DNA of 64,000 bases from Setophaga petechia (GCA_024362935.1 JANCRA010000006.1:33473924-33537923), one strand, 5' to 3'. Positions 1-11,290 are shown, counted from the stretch's first letter. Notes: generated by a model from the sequence alone, not told the origin. Numbers and translations are program-made.

Positions 1-483
1 TTTCAGATCTACCGCCACATCTTCCAAGGAGAAATCATACATTTCGCAGCGACAGAGGGGTTCTAAGTCACAGCCACCAAATTAAAATTGGCCAATTCAA
101 CAGAACTCTAGATGGATATGACGTTGGTTCTCCTGCCTGGCCTCTATCAGCAAGCAAGGTTGTCTCGGCTAAACGGAGCTTTTAGAGCTTGAAAGCACTG
201 AAAAGGAAAAGTAGAAAAGCGACAGCATTGCCTTTGCTACTGCTGCTGCAGGTGTGGAAAACTAAAACTGGATCAGAATCCCACCCAGGGCTGGAAAAAG
301 CAGGAAACATTGTGCAGAAGCATCCTTGCTTGCTGGAAAAACAGGAAAATGAACAGGCCTTCTCCTCCTAGCAAACCAAGGAGCCAACAAAGCACAAGAA
401 GTCACCCACTCCAGTGTCTAAAGGCCTTGGATGCAGTGACGGGATGCAGTTTGGTGGAGAAAGAGCCCTTGTGCTCAGCACTG

Positions 484-876
484 TCACGCAGGGATTGATG
501 GAAGTTTGCCTGAAGGTCCCTCAAGAGCCTCCCATTGTCCAGGCCAAAGCTCCCTCAGCACCTCCTCCCTGGCCTTGTGCTGCACCCCCTTGCCCAGCTC
601 CCTCCTCCTTCTGTGCACAAGCTGCAGCCACTCCATGACTTTCTGCTTCCCAGGGCCCACAGCTGCACACAGCACTCCAGCTGTGGCCGCAGCGCTGCCC
701 AGCACAGGGCCACGCTCCCTGCCCTGCTCCTGCTGCCCCCCTGCTGCTGGCACAGGCCACCGTTTCCTCGTCCTTCTTGGCCCCCTGGCCACACGCTGCC
801 TCATCTTCAGCTGCTCCAGGCCGCCAGCCCTGCGTCCTTTTGGCCCACGCAGCTGCCCAGCCACAAAGGTGCCCAT
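484..876 (-). CDS. 130-codon open stretch in cassette copy 1, function unknown
   Basis: This minus-strand frame opens at an ATG directly after a possible acceptor (TGAAGTCAG) and runs 130 codons to a TGA. It is rich in Gly, Ala and Arg. A small-residue stretch in the middle (VLGSAAATAGVLCAAVG) could be a weak membrane or packing segment, and an amphipathic charged tail follows. Equivalent frames are open at 2,258-2,650 and 62,563-62,955, but the copy at about 61.1 kb carries an in-frame stop in the middle. Part of the conservation may simply be recent duplication of an intron, so coding status is open. No family recognised. Confidence 0.25.
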   Translation of the reverse strand: MGTFVAGQLRGPKGRRAGGLEQLKMRQRVARGPRRTRKRWPVPAAGGQQEQGRERGPVLGSAAATAGVLCAAVGPGKQKVMEWLQLVHRRRRELGKGVQHKAREEVLRELWPGQWEALEGPSGKLPSIPA

Positions 877-1582
877 CTGACTTCAGATCCAGCAGGCACC
901 AGTGCAAGATGGCCTTCCTCTTCCCAGCAACACAAGACAGCGGTCAAGGACTTGCAGCTTCGCCCCCACTCCACGCACCAAGGCACTTGCCAAAGCTGCA
1001 GACTGCAGCCAAATATGCACCAACAGAAACTGGCCGCTTCTGCTTTTGGCCTCACAAGAAGGCGTCCCAACCCCACACTTTGTTTCTTTGGCCACGCAAG
1101 AAAAAGAACGGCCCCCAACAGCTGCATGGGCCACACAGTCCTCCCTTTGCAGCTTATCAAAAGCCAAAAGACACCTGGCCCAAAAAAGACTGTAGAAGTC
1201 AAGAACTACTCAGGGAAAATGCAGACTGCTTTAATGCTTTCACAAGCCAAACATACCTTTCCAGAAAGGGAAAACAAGCAAACCAAGCCTGGCACCTCCA
1301 GCACTACCTCCTTTGCATTTGGCCTTAGCATTGCAGAAGCCAAGAGATAGAGCTTCCCTGAGACAAGCAGCCACATGCTCTCCCACAGGCACCAGCCCTT
1401 TGCTGCCGCAACATGACAGCTCAGAGGCCAAGTACTGTGGGCGCTGCCTGGAGGAAATCCCGAGCTCCTGGCAGGACCGCAGCCCCCAGCATCCTCAGCC
1501 AGCAACAGCAATGTGCTGGCTGCTCCAAAACTTGCAGCTCTGCTTTGCACTAAAGACAGCATCACACACAAGTGGCACTTAC

Positions 1583-1714
1583 AAGTTCAGAATATCCAGG
1601 CTCTGGTGTGAACACTGATGGAGGCTGGCGCTCATCCACCTCCCTTTGCTCCTCTGCGGCTTCTTCTCCAGGAGCAGCGGGAGCCCGGGGAGAGACGGCT
1701 CTTGGTTCTGTCAT
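1583..1714 (-). CDS. Internal exon, acidic Pro/Glu-rich, tandem cassette copy 1
   Basis: A 132-nt minus-strand exon of exactly 44 codons, phase 0 at both ends. It lies between an acceptor (pyrimidine tract ending CCACAG) and a consensus donor (GTAAGTG). It begins MTEPRAVSPRAP and continues through an acidic stretch (GEEAAEEQREVDE) to PEPGYSEL. Related exons with intact splice sites and frame lie at 63,654-63,785 and, more diverged (46 codons), at 61,895-62,032. Conservation of frame, phase and both splice sites in three copies that differ in sequence is the argument for real coding. I do not recognise the protein family; composition suggests a disordered acidic linker. Neighbouring exons of the same transcript cannot be fixed. 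Confidence 0.5.
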
Positions 1715-2257
1715 CTGTGGCAAGAAAGAAGCATGAGGGACAGGCCATTTCCTATCATGTAGAACCTCATTTCTTTTCAGATCTACCGCCACATCTTCCA
1801 AGGGGAAATCATACATTTCACAGCGACAGAGGGGTTCTAAGTCACAGCCACCAAATTAAAATTGGCCAATTCAACAGAACTCTAGATGGATATGACGTTG
1901 GTTCTCCTGCCTGGCCTCTATCAGCAAGCAAGGCTGTCTTGGCTAAACGGAGCTTTTAGAGCTTGAAAGCACTGAAATGGAAAACTAGAAAAGCGACAGC
2001 ATTGCCTTTGCTACTGCTGCTGCAGGTGTGGAAAACTAAAACTGGATCAGAATCCCACCCAGGGCTGGAAAAAGCAGGAAACATTGTGCAGAAGCATCCT
2101 TGCTTGCTGGAAAAACAGGAAAATGAACAGGCCTTCTCCTCCTAGCAAACCAAGGAGCCAACAAAGCACAAGAAGTCAGCCACTCCAGTGTCTAAAGCCC
2201 TAGGATGCAGTGACGGGATGCAGTTTGGTGGAGAGACAGCCCTTGTGCTGAGCACTA

Positions 2258-2650
2258 TCACGCAGGGATTGATGGAAGTTTGCCTGAAGGTCCCTCAAGA
2301 GCCTCCCATTGTCCAGGCCAAAGCTCCCTCAGCACCTCCTCCCTGGCCTTGTGCTGCACCCCCTTGCCCAGTTGCCTTGTCCTTCTGTGCACACGCTGTA
2401 GCCACTCCATGACTTTCTGCTTCCCAGGGCCCACAGCTGCACACAGCACTCCAGCTGTGGCCGCAGCGCTGCCCAGCACAGGGCCACGCTCCCTGCCCTG
2501 CTCCTGCTGCCCCCCTGCTGCTGACACAGGCCACCGTGCCCTCGGCCTTCTTGGCCCCCTGGCTACACGCTGCCTCATCTTCAGCTGCTCAAGGCCGCCA
2601 GCCCTGCGTCCTTTTGGCCCACGCAGCTGCCCAGCCACAAAGGTGCCCAT
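2258..2650 (-). CDS. 130-codon open stretch in cassette copy 2, function unknown
   Basis: Second copy of the Gly/Ala/Arg-rich frame, the same length as the copy at 484-876, with a few amino-acid changes in the Arg-rich segment and in the VHRR segment. The possible acceptor and the terminal TGA are kept. The cassette diverges just upstream (plus-strand position about 2,686), so this copy has lost the next upstream exon of the unit. It may be a terminal exon, or only duplicated non-coding sequence. Confidence 0.22.
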   Translation of the reverse strand: MGTFVAGQLRGPKGRRAGGLEQLKMRQRVARGPRRPRARWPVSAAGGQQEQGRERGPVLGSAAATAGVLCAAVGPGKQKVMEWLQRVHRRTRQLGKGVQHKAREEVLRELWPGQWEALEGPSGKLPSIPA

Positions 2651-2689
2651 CTGACTTCAGATCCAGCAGGCACCAGTGCAAGATCGCCT

Positions 2690-3330
2690 TCTTTTTCTTC
2701 AGTTGTATCTTTTAAGGAAATAGTTTAATTTTATCAGAATAGAATTCTCTCTGACTAAATTGAAATGGCCTTTTTCTTCCCTATAGGAAATTGCTCTTAG
2801 CTCAGTATTCCTGTTTAGGTGCTGTCAGGAAGCGACATTCCCTCTGCCAATCTGAGTTTATACTTCTTCAGGGCTCTCAGATGGTAATTAGGAACTACCA
2901 AGTTATGCCTTGGTTTTTTTTTGTTGAAGGCATGAAAGTGGATTTTCTTTTGGCCTCCCTCTACACTCTACTACCACTGGTCAAGCTGACAACCGGGTCC
3001 ATTATTTCTTAACACCAGGAAAATGAAATCTCGCTCACCTCAGAATCCGTACAGCTGAATACACGCTTCAGGTGACCTGTAGTGTGCAATGGAAAATGCA
3101 CCAGATGCTGTGAGAAAACTTCTTGGGCTTGTGAATCCCACAGAACAAGTCAACCCAAACAGAGATGATTTCCTGTTTCACAACATCCCTCCAGGAGACA
3201 CATTTCATTCACACAGCCAGCAATAGATCCCGACAATATTCTTGCTTGTGCCTACACTTTGGCCTGTTTTGCCAGTAAATGACTAAAAACATGATGAAGA
3301 AAATTCCAATTGTTCTTCAACACTTGGTGC
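2690..3330. other. No gene recognised
   Basis: AT-richer sequence following the end of the cassette array. A plus-strand frame of 73 codons at 2,791 has no supporting signal. I see no repeat family or exon I can name. Confidence 0.5.
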
Positions 3331-3425
3331 TCATCTTCTACCAAACACATCAAGCAGCTTTTTTATCTCTCCCTCGGGTACTTTTTTAAAAAAATCAGTT
3401 GCATGCACCAATTCTTGTACACTTG
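3331..3425 (-). CDS. Possible terminal exon of a small unknown gene
   Basis: Minus-strand exon candidate. The acceptor follows a pyrimidine-rich tract (ACTGTTTCCAG), then an open frame ends in KKLLDVFGRR and a TGA. It enters with two nucleotides of a split codon, which matches the one-nucleotide overhang left by the donor of the candidate exon at 4,008-4,098. The encoded piece is charged and helix-like (ATDFFKKVPEGEIKKLL). The matching phase across the two exons is the main evidence. No homologue comes to mind, and upstream exons are not identified. Confidence 0.4.
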
Positions 3426-4007
3426 CTGGAAACAGTTGCACAGAAAAGGATCCCCAAAATCCCCCTGAGCTGTAGCAGCTCTGTTGTGAAACAGCACAGC
3501 AGCAGTTCCAGAGTTCTAGAGCAGACACTCACTGCTTTCGAGTTTGCATTTCATTGCAAAGGGAATCTCTATTTTAGCACTCAGTAGAGAATCAAGTTAG
3601 ACAGTCAAACCCCTTCATGACAAAATTTAGAAAGAAAGAAGCTTTCCCTGAATTCTGGGAACAACTGCAGGGTTTTTAGGCGGCCTTCCAAGAAGGTCTG
3701 CCAGTCTACGTTTTCAAAGGTGTCTTGCCTGTCCCAGCAAACTGAGGCAATGACAGACTCTGCTGCCACAGACTCTCCCGTGGAGGGAACGGAAGCCCGG
3801 CAGGCTCCCTTGAAAATGCTGCCCCTGTGGCTACAGACACCCCCTTTTTAGCTGAACGTCTGAACTGGAGCTTTACCAAACCAGCGGCTTCCTAATGCTC
3901 TTTCTGTTTCAAAATCAGAAACTCAGTCACTAAGAAAGAGCAGGAAGACACAGAAAAACCAGGTTAGGATACACCCTAACCTAAGTAGAGAGGAAACATT
4001 TACTTAC

Positions 4008-4098
4008 GTGTGAGGTGTGTCACAAAATAGGCACCGTAAGTGATGCCATAGGCGGCGAAAAGCACAGGTGCAATTTGCTCAATCATTTTAACACTGCC
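4008..4098 (-). CDS. Possible internal exon of the same small unknown gene
   Basis: Minus-strand exon candidate of 91 nt. The acceptor is AACTTGCAG and the donor is a consensus GTAAGTAAA. The frame reads GSVKMIEQIAPVLFAAYG and continues through ITYGAYFVTHLT, a hydrophobic and aromatic stretch that could be a transmembrane helix. It ends one nucleotide into a codon, which the exon at 3,331-3,425 completes without a frame break. I cannot assign a family, so this is a structural prediction only. Confidence 0.4.
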
Positions 4099-4099
4099 C

Positions 4100-6430
4100 T
4101 GCAAGTTTGCAGGCTGTGCTAACGCAGTAGCAAAAGCAAGGCTGCTGTCAGTGTGCAACAGCCCACTGACAATTGCCTCAATCAGGAGGATTCTCCTGAA
4201 CTGAGCAAGGCCTAGGGCTGCTCTGACACTCAGGCCTTCCTTCTGATGTGACTATGACCAGGTGGCAACCGTGCCCTGACATCACAAAGCAAATGCTCCA
4301 TGTTGGCCTGTGAATTTATGCAAAGCAATAACCAACCTTCCCTACAGCAAACACAAAAGAGCCTGGGAAGTTCTTCTCTGACACAAAGCAGCACAAATTC
4401 CCTTCATGGGCCAAACCCTCTTGTTCAGGGGATCCAAGAGGAACCCCAAGAGTGCCTCAAGTACCTACAGTGTGTACCCCAACTGAGCACTCAGATGGGA
4501 CCCAAGCAAAGGAAATCAGACCAAGAAAATGGCCCACAGCATTGCACATGTGAGAAATGACTCTCACTTTTAAAATTTTAAAGGTTTAGTAAACCTTAAG
4601 AAAGGACAGAAAAAGGAAAAATTACAGCATTGGGAGTCTCTGTGACTAGCGGCCATGTGCTCATCTACAAAAAGGATGCTCTGCCTTTTATACCCTTAGC
4701 CCCTGCAAAAGTTTTGTCAGTCAACTCTTTCTCTGCTGTCCATTGGTGGGGATTACTTTCTTGCATCTTGACTGGAGGTCAGGTGTTGTTACACCCCGCC
4801 TGCTGGTCACAAGCCAGCCCTCCCCAAATGCCCTGGCTACCAAGGTGATTGCAAGGGGGACGGGAAAGAGGACTATGGGAGGATATATTACAATACCATC
4901 ACTACACATGTGAACATCCACATAACATCTACTGCTTAATTGTCAGAGCCAACCATTGCATCACTCGTCTAGAACACACAGAACCAGGAGAGAAGCCACT
5001 GTTGGCATCACAGCTGAAATCATTCCTAACAAATCTCCCCACATATTTGCACCTTTATTGGACATGCCCAGGGCTCCGGTGCATGTACATCTCTGCCTTC
5101 CTTCCCCTTTGGCAGCAGTCGAACTGGCAGCATCTGCCCCCAGCAGCAGCTGCTCCAAGCTGGGAACGCCACTGGCGGTGCTGATTTCCAGAGGCTCCTG
5201 TGTGCCAGGGAAGCCAAGGCAGGAGCGGGTTGAACGGTGCTGGCGCTGCTGCTGCTGCTCTGTGCCAGAGAGCCCTGGCTGGGCAGGGCACGGTGCCCAC
5301 TGCGCTGCGGGCTCCTTCTCCTGCCACAGCTGGGCACGCCTGGGAACAAGGTATGACAGCTTGTGGGCAAACCAAGGGCTGTCTGGGGCTGCACTGCTCT
5401 GCCCACACCCAGGACACCTGCAGCACAGAACCTTGGTCCCCCAAAGGGCAAACAAGATGCAAACAGCTGGAAAAGATTTCATTTCAACCATTCTTTATGC
5501 TTCAATAGAAATGACCAAAATGAAAGTTACTGAGCAGGGCCGATCCACACTGCCAGCTCAGTGTGAGAAAAGAGGCATTACTTTATTTCAGTGCTGGGCG
5601 CGTGGGGAATCACTTCCCTGAAACATGCACACCCACGTGTTAGTATCCATGGAACTAAGACATTACTTTCATTACTTTTATTCATTACTTTGCTCAAACT
5701 CACAGGCTAAACATTCTCACACAGTATTTAACACGTTTAAATCACGTCCCCAAAATTCCTGACATTTAGAGTAGGGGTCTCTTGAGGGTCTCTGGTGGTC
5801 ATGTGGTGAACATCCCATTCCTCAAATTCTCCTTCCATGGTTAAGAGCCTACTTCTCCTTGAATGCATTGCAGCTACCTCCTCAGCAGGCCCACTGTCTT
5901 TATTCTCAAGGCTAAGACATCCACTTGCACACATCAGCCACTGGGGTGAGGGAAGGTACGACTAAGCACTGCCTGGTAAAGCTTAACAAATTCACCATTT
6001 CTTGCAGGTCAACACTTCCCCAACATCTCTCCTTCCTTCTCTGGGAATCAAACACAAGCATTTTGTGATCACTGAGCCCAAGGCCGCCTCCAACCCTCCT
6101 GTCACCCACCAGCCCTTCTCTCTTCACACACAGCAGCTCCAGCAGTGCCTTCCCTCCCTGGCTCAGTCCCCAGCTGTGTCACAAGTTCTCTGTCACACAC
6201 TCCAGGAACATCCTGGACTGTTTGCTCTCCTCTGCACTCTGTTGCCAGCAGACATCCCCACCCTGTTCCATAGCCCTTGCAAAACCCTGCACCTGCTCTC
6301 CATGGGCACCTGGGCAAGGGAGGCACTCACGGGAGAGATGCACCAGCTGCACTGGGCAGGACCCAAAACCCTCTGGCGGCACAGCTGCTGGCCTGTGTCT
6401 GCCACAGCTCTGGCTGCCCCTCTCCTCATG
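4100..6430. other. Unassigned sequence, no supported gene
   Basis: Moderately GC-rich DNA with several short overlapping frames on both strands (for example around 5.0-5.5 and 6.0-6.4 kb). None has splice sites, domain motifs or copies that would support coding. I see no ERV or LINE signature. Confidence 0.5.
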
Positions 6431-6846
6431 GGCTTTTGGCTGGAAATGCAACTGCACTTTCTGCCTCATGTAGAAACACCAGGGCTGCACAAACAACGGC
6501 CAGCAGGCCACATCCCAAAGGCACTGCAGCATGGAGTTGAGAAGGAAGAAGACCCTTCCCCAATTCCTAACCATACCAAAACCACCATAATTGGGACTTT
6601 TAATCTTCTGAATGTAGAGTTGATTCACAGGGTGACAAGGGAATCTTCCAATGGAGTTGAAGTTTGGTAGAGTTTTTATTCTGAGTCCTACTCAGACTGT
6701 TGTTTTGAAAATTTATTTTAAAATATTTTTTTAAAAACTGTGCAGTCATATGGTTTTGTTCTAATAACAAAATGGCTAGATGAAATGTACTGGCATTTTA
6801 ATTACATCCAAACTGCTTTTAGTCTGTAAACGTTTTCCTGCAGAAT
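6430..6846 (+). repeat. Inverted repeat, left arm
   Basis: This stretch, from about TGGAAATGCAACTGC to TTTTCCTGCAG, reappears as reverse complement at about 9,370-9,788, with only scattered substitutions and small length differences in an A/T run. The arms are about 0.4 kb and the spacer about 2.5 kb. The outer end falls at the edge of the large inverted-duplication arm A. The arms contain no coding motif I recognise. A more diverged relative of the outer part (CTTTCTGCCTCA ... GAAGATCCTTCCCCA) is visible at about 48,500-48,660. Confidence 0.8.
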
Positions 6847-6849
6847 AGC

Positions 6850-8290
6850 CACTAAACACGAAATTAAAGTCTGTGGACTGTTTACTTTGCAAATTTCTAC
6901 TAAACTTATCAGACAATGAGGCATTTTTAGTTAGATCATAGAGCAAATTAATTCCTATGGATAACTTGATTTGGATAAACCTGCTGATTGCAGATTAAAA
7001 ATGCCAGCACCTACTAAGTGGAAATCTGAATACTCACTTCTATGAGCTCTGAATTATTAGATAGTCATTGTTCACCATAATAACAAAAATTAACATTCTG
7101 GCTTTTTTTCTTTTTTAATACAGCCAGCTCTTCAACACTCTTTGTAACACCAGAAAGAGAGTTTGTAGCAATGTGAACCACCGGCTGGCGGAGCATTGCA
7201 GAAGGCTCCTATGTCAGCACTAAACGTACACATTTACCATGGCAACACTTCTTGCCTTTAATTCCAAGCTACAGCTCAGTTTCTGCAGTATAGATTCACA
7301 CTTGTAGTCTGTATTTGCAGCTGGTTCTTTCTTTCCTGTCCAGAAAAAAATCATGCTTGGATCTCAAATCAAAATAAAACAAGGAGAGAGTCAGGTTCTG
7401 GATAGGTATTGCAAGAACTAAGAGAATTTTTTGCAAATACGTTAAAAAGTTGTTTGTACATGCTGCAAAAACAGCAGAATAAAGACTTGCACTCTAACTT
7501 GCAAGCTGAGGTTTGCCTGTTCTTTCTGGACTGATTTCTTGAGGCCAGACACTGAACCTAATGAGTAAGAAAATCAAAACCACAGGAGTAGTTTGGAGAA
7601 TATTGTAAATTATTCTGTCATGATGCTTTTTGCCTAAAAGTTATGGCCATCATCCAATTGAAGTAATTAGAGGAGACCGAAGCCATCATACTGTGCCTGT
7701 GCACACAATTCCTTCCTGGGAGTAATCCATGAAGCAACGCTGACAAATCCACACCAGCAGCTGTTGCCACACAGTCATGAAGCAGAGAATATGTATTTGT
7801 GCTACCCTTGGACAGCTGAAGATGCCTCTGCTGAGCTAATTTTAGTGACTGCTCACCACAGATGAGACCTTGTGGTCAGTCTCCAACAAGTCAGGGCAGT
7901 TAATATTCTGCCTAAATGAAGCAAGTCTAGCAATACATAGACCATGCAGCCTGAGGAAAGCCAGCAGCTGTGGGAGATTTAATTTGTTTCCGTATCTTTC
8001 TTTTTACTAATGTATTGCAGTCAATTATTTAAAGAATGGGAACTTTTTGCATACCATTGGCTGGAAGGTCAATCTTCCGTTCATGACTCCTCTGAAAGCA
8101 TCACCCCAGTGTTTGTATCAGGAACTCTTCCATCATCATGGCTCACACAGCATTTCCTGCAGCTCTTCCTGGAGTCAGGGAAAGGCACCAGGAGAAGGGG
8201 GAGAAAGCTGTGTGCAGAGACTGTGTCAGCTAAAGAGACATTTGTTTCCTCTGATTTGACTGAATGGCTGCAGGAACCTTGCTAGCACTG
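6850..8290. other. Spacer of the small inverted repeat, no gene recognised
   Basis: AT-rich sequence between the inverted-repeat arms. Only short frames are present, and no splice-flanked exon or known repeat was identified. Confidence 0.5.
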
Positions 8291-9007
8291 CTAGCGGGGC
8301 GGCCTTTTGCAGGGCTGGGCAGAGTTTGGGGCCCAGATCCCTCCTCTTGGTGGGACACCAGGGCAAGCAGCCCCTGTCCCAGCCAGGAGCAGAGGTTCTG
8401 TGACTCTGCCCTGGGCACAGGGACCTGCCACTGCCATGAGCTCCTGCTGCAGGCCCTCTGGGGCAGGTCCTGCTCTGCAGTGATGATGGGCGCAGCTGGG
8501 GGTGCCTGCAATGGAGGCTGGCTTCCAGTGTGCTCTGTTATCTTCCACACTGGAGCCAACAGAGCTTCTGCAAGGAGTCTCCTCTTGTGAGCTGCTGCAG
8601 CTGGAGCTGGCACTGCCCACAGAGCCGCTGTTTTCATCCCTGACAGGACCTGAGCACAGCAGCCTCTGGGCCTCCTTGCTACACGATGACAGTGAGGAGG
8701 CCATGGACCAGAGCTTCAGTATGTGTGACTCAGTTTCCTGATAAACTGTGCTAAGAAAAACCTGCATCCCTCCTGCCAGATCTAAGACACTCCAAGAAAT
8801 CTGTTGGCACATTGGGAACTCAGAACTGTTTGCATTTTGAAAAATTGTCTTATGAGTGCTTTTGATTGTTTTGGTCATTTTGTGTTGATTCAGTTGATCC
8901 TTCAGAGAAGCTGTCTTAAAACATGGGGAATTGTAGAGACCCTGGGGGGGCATTCCCTGGTCTAGGGAGACACAAGAAGCTTCCTTCAAAAAGCTGTTAG
9001 ACCCCAT
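8291..9007 (-). CDS. Uncharacterised 238-codon open frame (possible exon or pseudogene)
   Basis: This is the longest non-retroviral open frame in the left 10 kb. The first part is mixed and polar (KDQLNQHKMTKTIKSTHKT). The middle is Ser/Cys-rich (SVGSASSSCSSSQEE) and the end is Pro/Ala-rich. No catalytic or structural motif is evident. It lies inside the spacer of the small inverted repeat, and its 5' end abuts a probable LTR at about 9.0 kb. Since the GC-rich half would be open by chance in more than one frame, only weak support exists. It may be a fragment of a host gene or noise. Confidence 0.2.
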   Translation of the reverse strand: MGSNSFLKEASCVSLDQGMPPQGLYNSPCFKTASLKDQLNQHKMTKTIKSTHKTIFQNANSSEFPMCQQISWSVLDLAGGMQVFLSTVYQETESHILKLWSMASSLSSCSKEAQRLLCSGPVRDENSGSVGSASSSCSSSQEETPCRSSVGSSVEDNRAHWKPASIAGTPSCAHHHCRAGPAPEGLQQELMAVAGPCAQGRVTEPLLLAGTGAACPGVPPRGGIWAPNSAQPCKRPPR

Positions 9008-9330
9008 TGGCTCCTTCCCCTGCTCCTGTGTCTGTTCCTGTGTTCCTGAGCCACACCTTCCCTATTCCCTGATTGGCCCCCTCATCTTTGTACTGCCCGA
9101 GATCAGGGTCAGCCCCCAGGCCCCTGTGGAGGCAAAGTGAGACCCTCTGTGTGTGGGTGCTGGGACCTGAACATCTCCCTGCACAGCTGAATAAAACATC
9201 TGTGGAGATTATGCAAAGGTCCTTTTTGCTTCTTTACCCTGGACTATGCTAGCAGCAATTCAGACTGCTACAGAGGAGAAGCTGCAGTACTGGCACCAAG
9301 ATTTTGGCAACTTGACCAAAGGCAGAGAGG
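9000..9330 (+). mobile_element. Probable solo LTR (avian ERV)
   Basis: The block has LTR-like architecture: a CT-rich promoter-like part, then GTGGGTGCTGGGACC, then AATAAA (about 9,192) in the context CTGAATAAAACATCTG, followed by a T-rich tail. This is the usual order of U3, R and U5 in avian ERV LTRs. I did not find both TG/CA ends or a target duplication, and no internal retroviral sequence follows on this strand, so it would be a solo or truncated LTR. The assignment rests on pattern and memory. Confidence 0.4.
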
Positions 9331-9369
9331 GCGTGCAGGATGCTGCTCTATGAATTCCTTAACCAGGAA

Positions 9370-9788
9370 TTTTCTGCAGGAAAACGTTTACAGACTAAGC
9401 AGTTTGGATGTAATTAAAATGCCAGTACATTTCATCTAGCCATTTTGGTATTAGAACAAAACCATATGACTGACTGCACAGCCTTTTAAAAAATATTTTA
9501 AAATAAATTTTCAAATCAACAGTCTGAGTAGGACTCAGACTAAAAATTCTACCCAACTTCAACTCCATTGGAAGATTCCCTTGTCACCCTGTGAATCAAC
9601 TCTACATTCAGAAGATTAAAAGTCCCAATTATGGTGGTTTTGGTATGGTTAGGAATTGGGGAAGGGTCTTCTTCCTTCTCAACTCCATGCTGCAGTGCCT
9701 TTGGGATGTGGCCTGCTGGCCGTTGTTTGTGCAGCCCTGATGTTTCTACATGAGGCAGAAAGTGCAGTTGCATTTCCAGCCAAAAGGC
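9370..9788 (-). repeat. Inverted repeat, right arm
   Basis: Reverse complement of 6,430-6,846. Its outer end at about 9,788 is immediately next to the outer end of inverted-duplication arm A, so two independent inverted junctions meet at this point. Confidence 0.8.
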
Positions 9789-10679
9789 AGTTGGGGATGC
9801 GCCTGAGGTGAGTCAAGGGGTTAGCTGAAAATGTAATTAGGATAATTGAAAAGTGCAGATGAGTCGAGGGGCCAGCTGGGAATAGAATTGGGATAGTAGA
9901 AGATTGCATATTTTAGGTAAGATTTTAAAATGAGGTAAGAAGCTAAGTTAGTAATACAGCTAGCAGAAATCATGTCCCTTAGTTAAAGAGTAGCAAATAT
10001 ATTAGGAACATAAAGCTAGGAGTGACAGGGATAGAGGAAGCAATTGTGAAGGAGCAGAGACCATAGAAATACCTTGCCTTAAGAATAATTGAACAGTTAG
10101 GACAGGCTTGGACCATGACTAGCAGGTCAAAAGGTCTTGCCAACTGGCCATGGCAGAAGAGTTCACCATGAGGAAAGCAGCTTTCCTCCTCCCATACAAC
10201 CACTCCCTCATTTCAAAATCCCACCCACCCAGTAAAGGCAGTACGATTGTGCAGCTGTATATAGATATTCAGCTGAAAAAAATACAAAGCAGGCAGGCAA
10301 TAATTATGTATTATGGGTCCTTAGGAACCTAATGTAAAACCTTTCTGTAGAAATAGAGACCAGGAGTCTGTAACTCCTTGCACGTGTCTTTGGAAACTAG
10401 TTCGCATGTGTCCAGCGCTGCAATAAAGATGCTTCTTTTCTACTATATTAGTTGAAGAGTCAGCTGCCCATGCTTCAAGGGTTATGCTGGAGTAGTGAAC
10501 TGATTTGGAAGGCAGCAGAAGAGTTTCAGCGGGCAATTTTTGGAAGAGATGGAAGGCTCTTGTGACTGAAGGGAAAGCCATTTGGAATGGAGTAATGATC
10601 CCAAAATCCATACCACTGTATCTTTGTGTCTGAATTTAAATCAGAATTTTTATAGATAGCTCCATGCAATTTGTCTACA

Positions 10680-11290
10680 AATCTATCAAAGTCTTCATTC
10701 TTCTTTGGTGACTTTGTGTAAAAGACATGGTGTGAAACTTACCTGGAAGTGCAAGGACAGCATTATATGCTAGTTGTTGCCTCATCTGTAAGACTTGATC
10801 AGTGCTCTTAGCCTGGCCAGTGGCAGTAGCCCAGGGCCCCTTGCCAAGTAACTGTTGTGCTGTTAAACTATATAGAGGATCACCCTGCACTCTAGGTCTT
10901 GCTGCTTCTTGAGCACACTTTTCCTCCCAGCTTTTATGAAACATCTCCTGCTGATGGGGTGGCATTATAAGTCTTATTAGGGTATGCACATCAGCTGGAA
11001 TTAATGTGTTAGATGGAAAAATACACTGCAGAAGTGACTGTGCAAGTTGGGATTTTCAACCAAATTATGAAATTGCAGCTCTCAATTTTTCTAAAATCTT
11101 CCAATTGAAAGGTTCTCAAATTCTACTTGCAGCATTAGTTACTACAGGAAAAGCTACTGCATCATTGGAGAGAAAGGTCCCTTCTACAATAGCTTCTGGA
11201 ATAACTTTTTTCTACTTTAGTTTCGGAGCTGCTTCAATTTCAGGGTCACATCTCAACTCCAATTCCACTTTCTTTACAGCGTGAGAGGGA
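10680..11290 (-). pseudogene. gag: Class II ERV gag (capsid) remnant in arm A
   Basis: Capsid-like sequence read on the minus strand. It includes LIRLIMPPHQQEMFHKSWEE, then QGDPLYSLTAQQLL and QMRQQLAYNAVLALP, the order seen in betaretrovirus-like (ERVK) capsids of birds. Upstream, in a broken frame, are fragments with AFPVVTNAA and LEKLRAAISQFG. Several in-frame stops and a frameshift near 10,740 show that it is dead. No protease or pol follows. The plus-strand AATAAA at about 10,424 (GCTGCAATAAAGATGC) looks like an LTR polyadenylation context, but it runs the opposite way, so the local ERV debris is rearranged. Confidence 0.65.

Larger units (their letters stand above)
1..2686 (-). repeat. 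Tandem cassette array, left block (about 1.75-kb unit)
   Basis: The sequence from 1 restarts almost unchanged at about 1,776, so positions 1-1,775 are one full unit and 1,776-2,686 a second partial one. The copies part at about 2,686, where the next sequence becomes unrelated. The same unit, in the same orientation, recurs at 60,930-64,000. Differences between units are scattered substitutions, as expected for recent unequal duplication. On the minus strand each full unit carries a short exon with good splice sites, annotated separately, plus a 130-codon open stretch. Which larger gene the cassette belongs to is not visible here. Confidence 0.85.

Noticed and set aside
535..1350. Long plus-strand open frame (271 codons) in the left cassette
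   Set aside because: It lies opposite the minus-strand exon signals, is Pro/Ser/His-rich as expected from GC-rich antisense sequence, and has no motif or splice support. The copy in the right block is broken into other frames.
4300..4560. 86-codon plus-strand frame as a gene
   Set aside because: No splice sites, motifs or copies; Gln/Ser-rich composition is typical of chance frames here.
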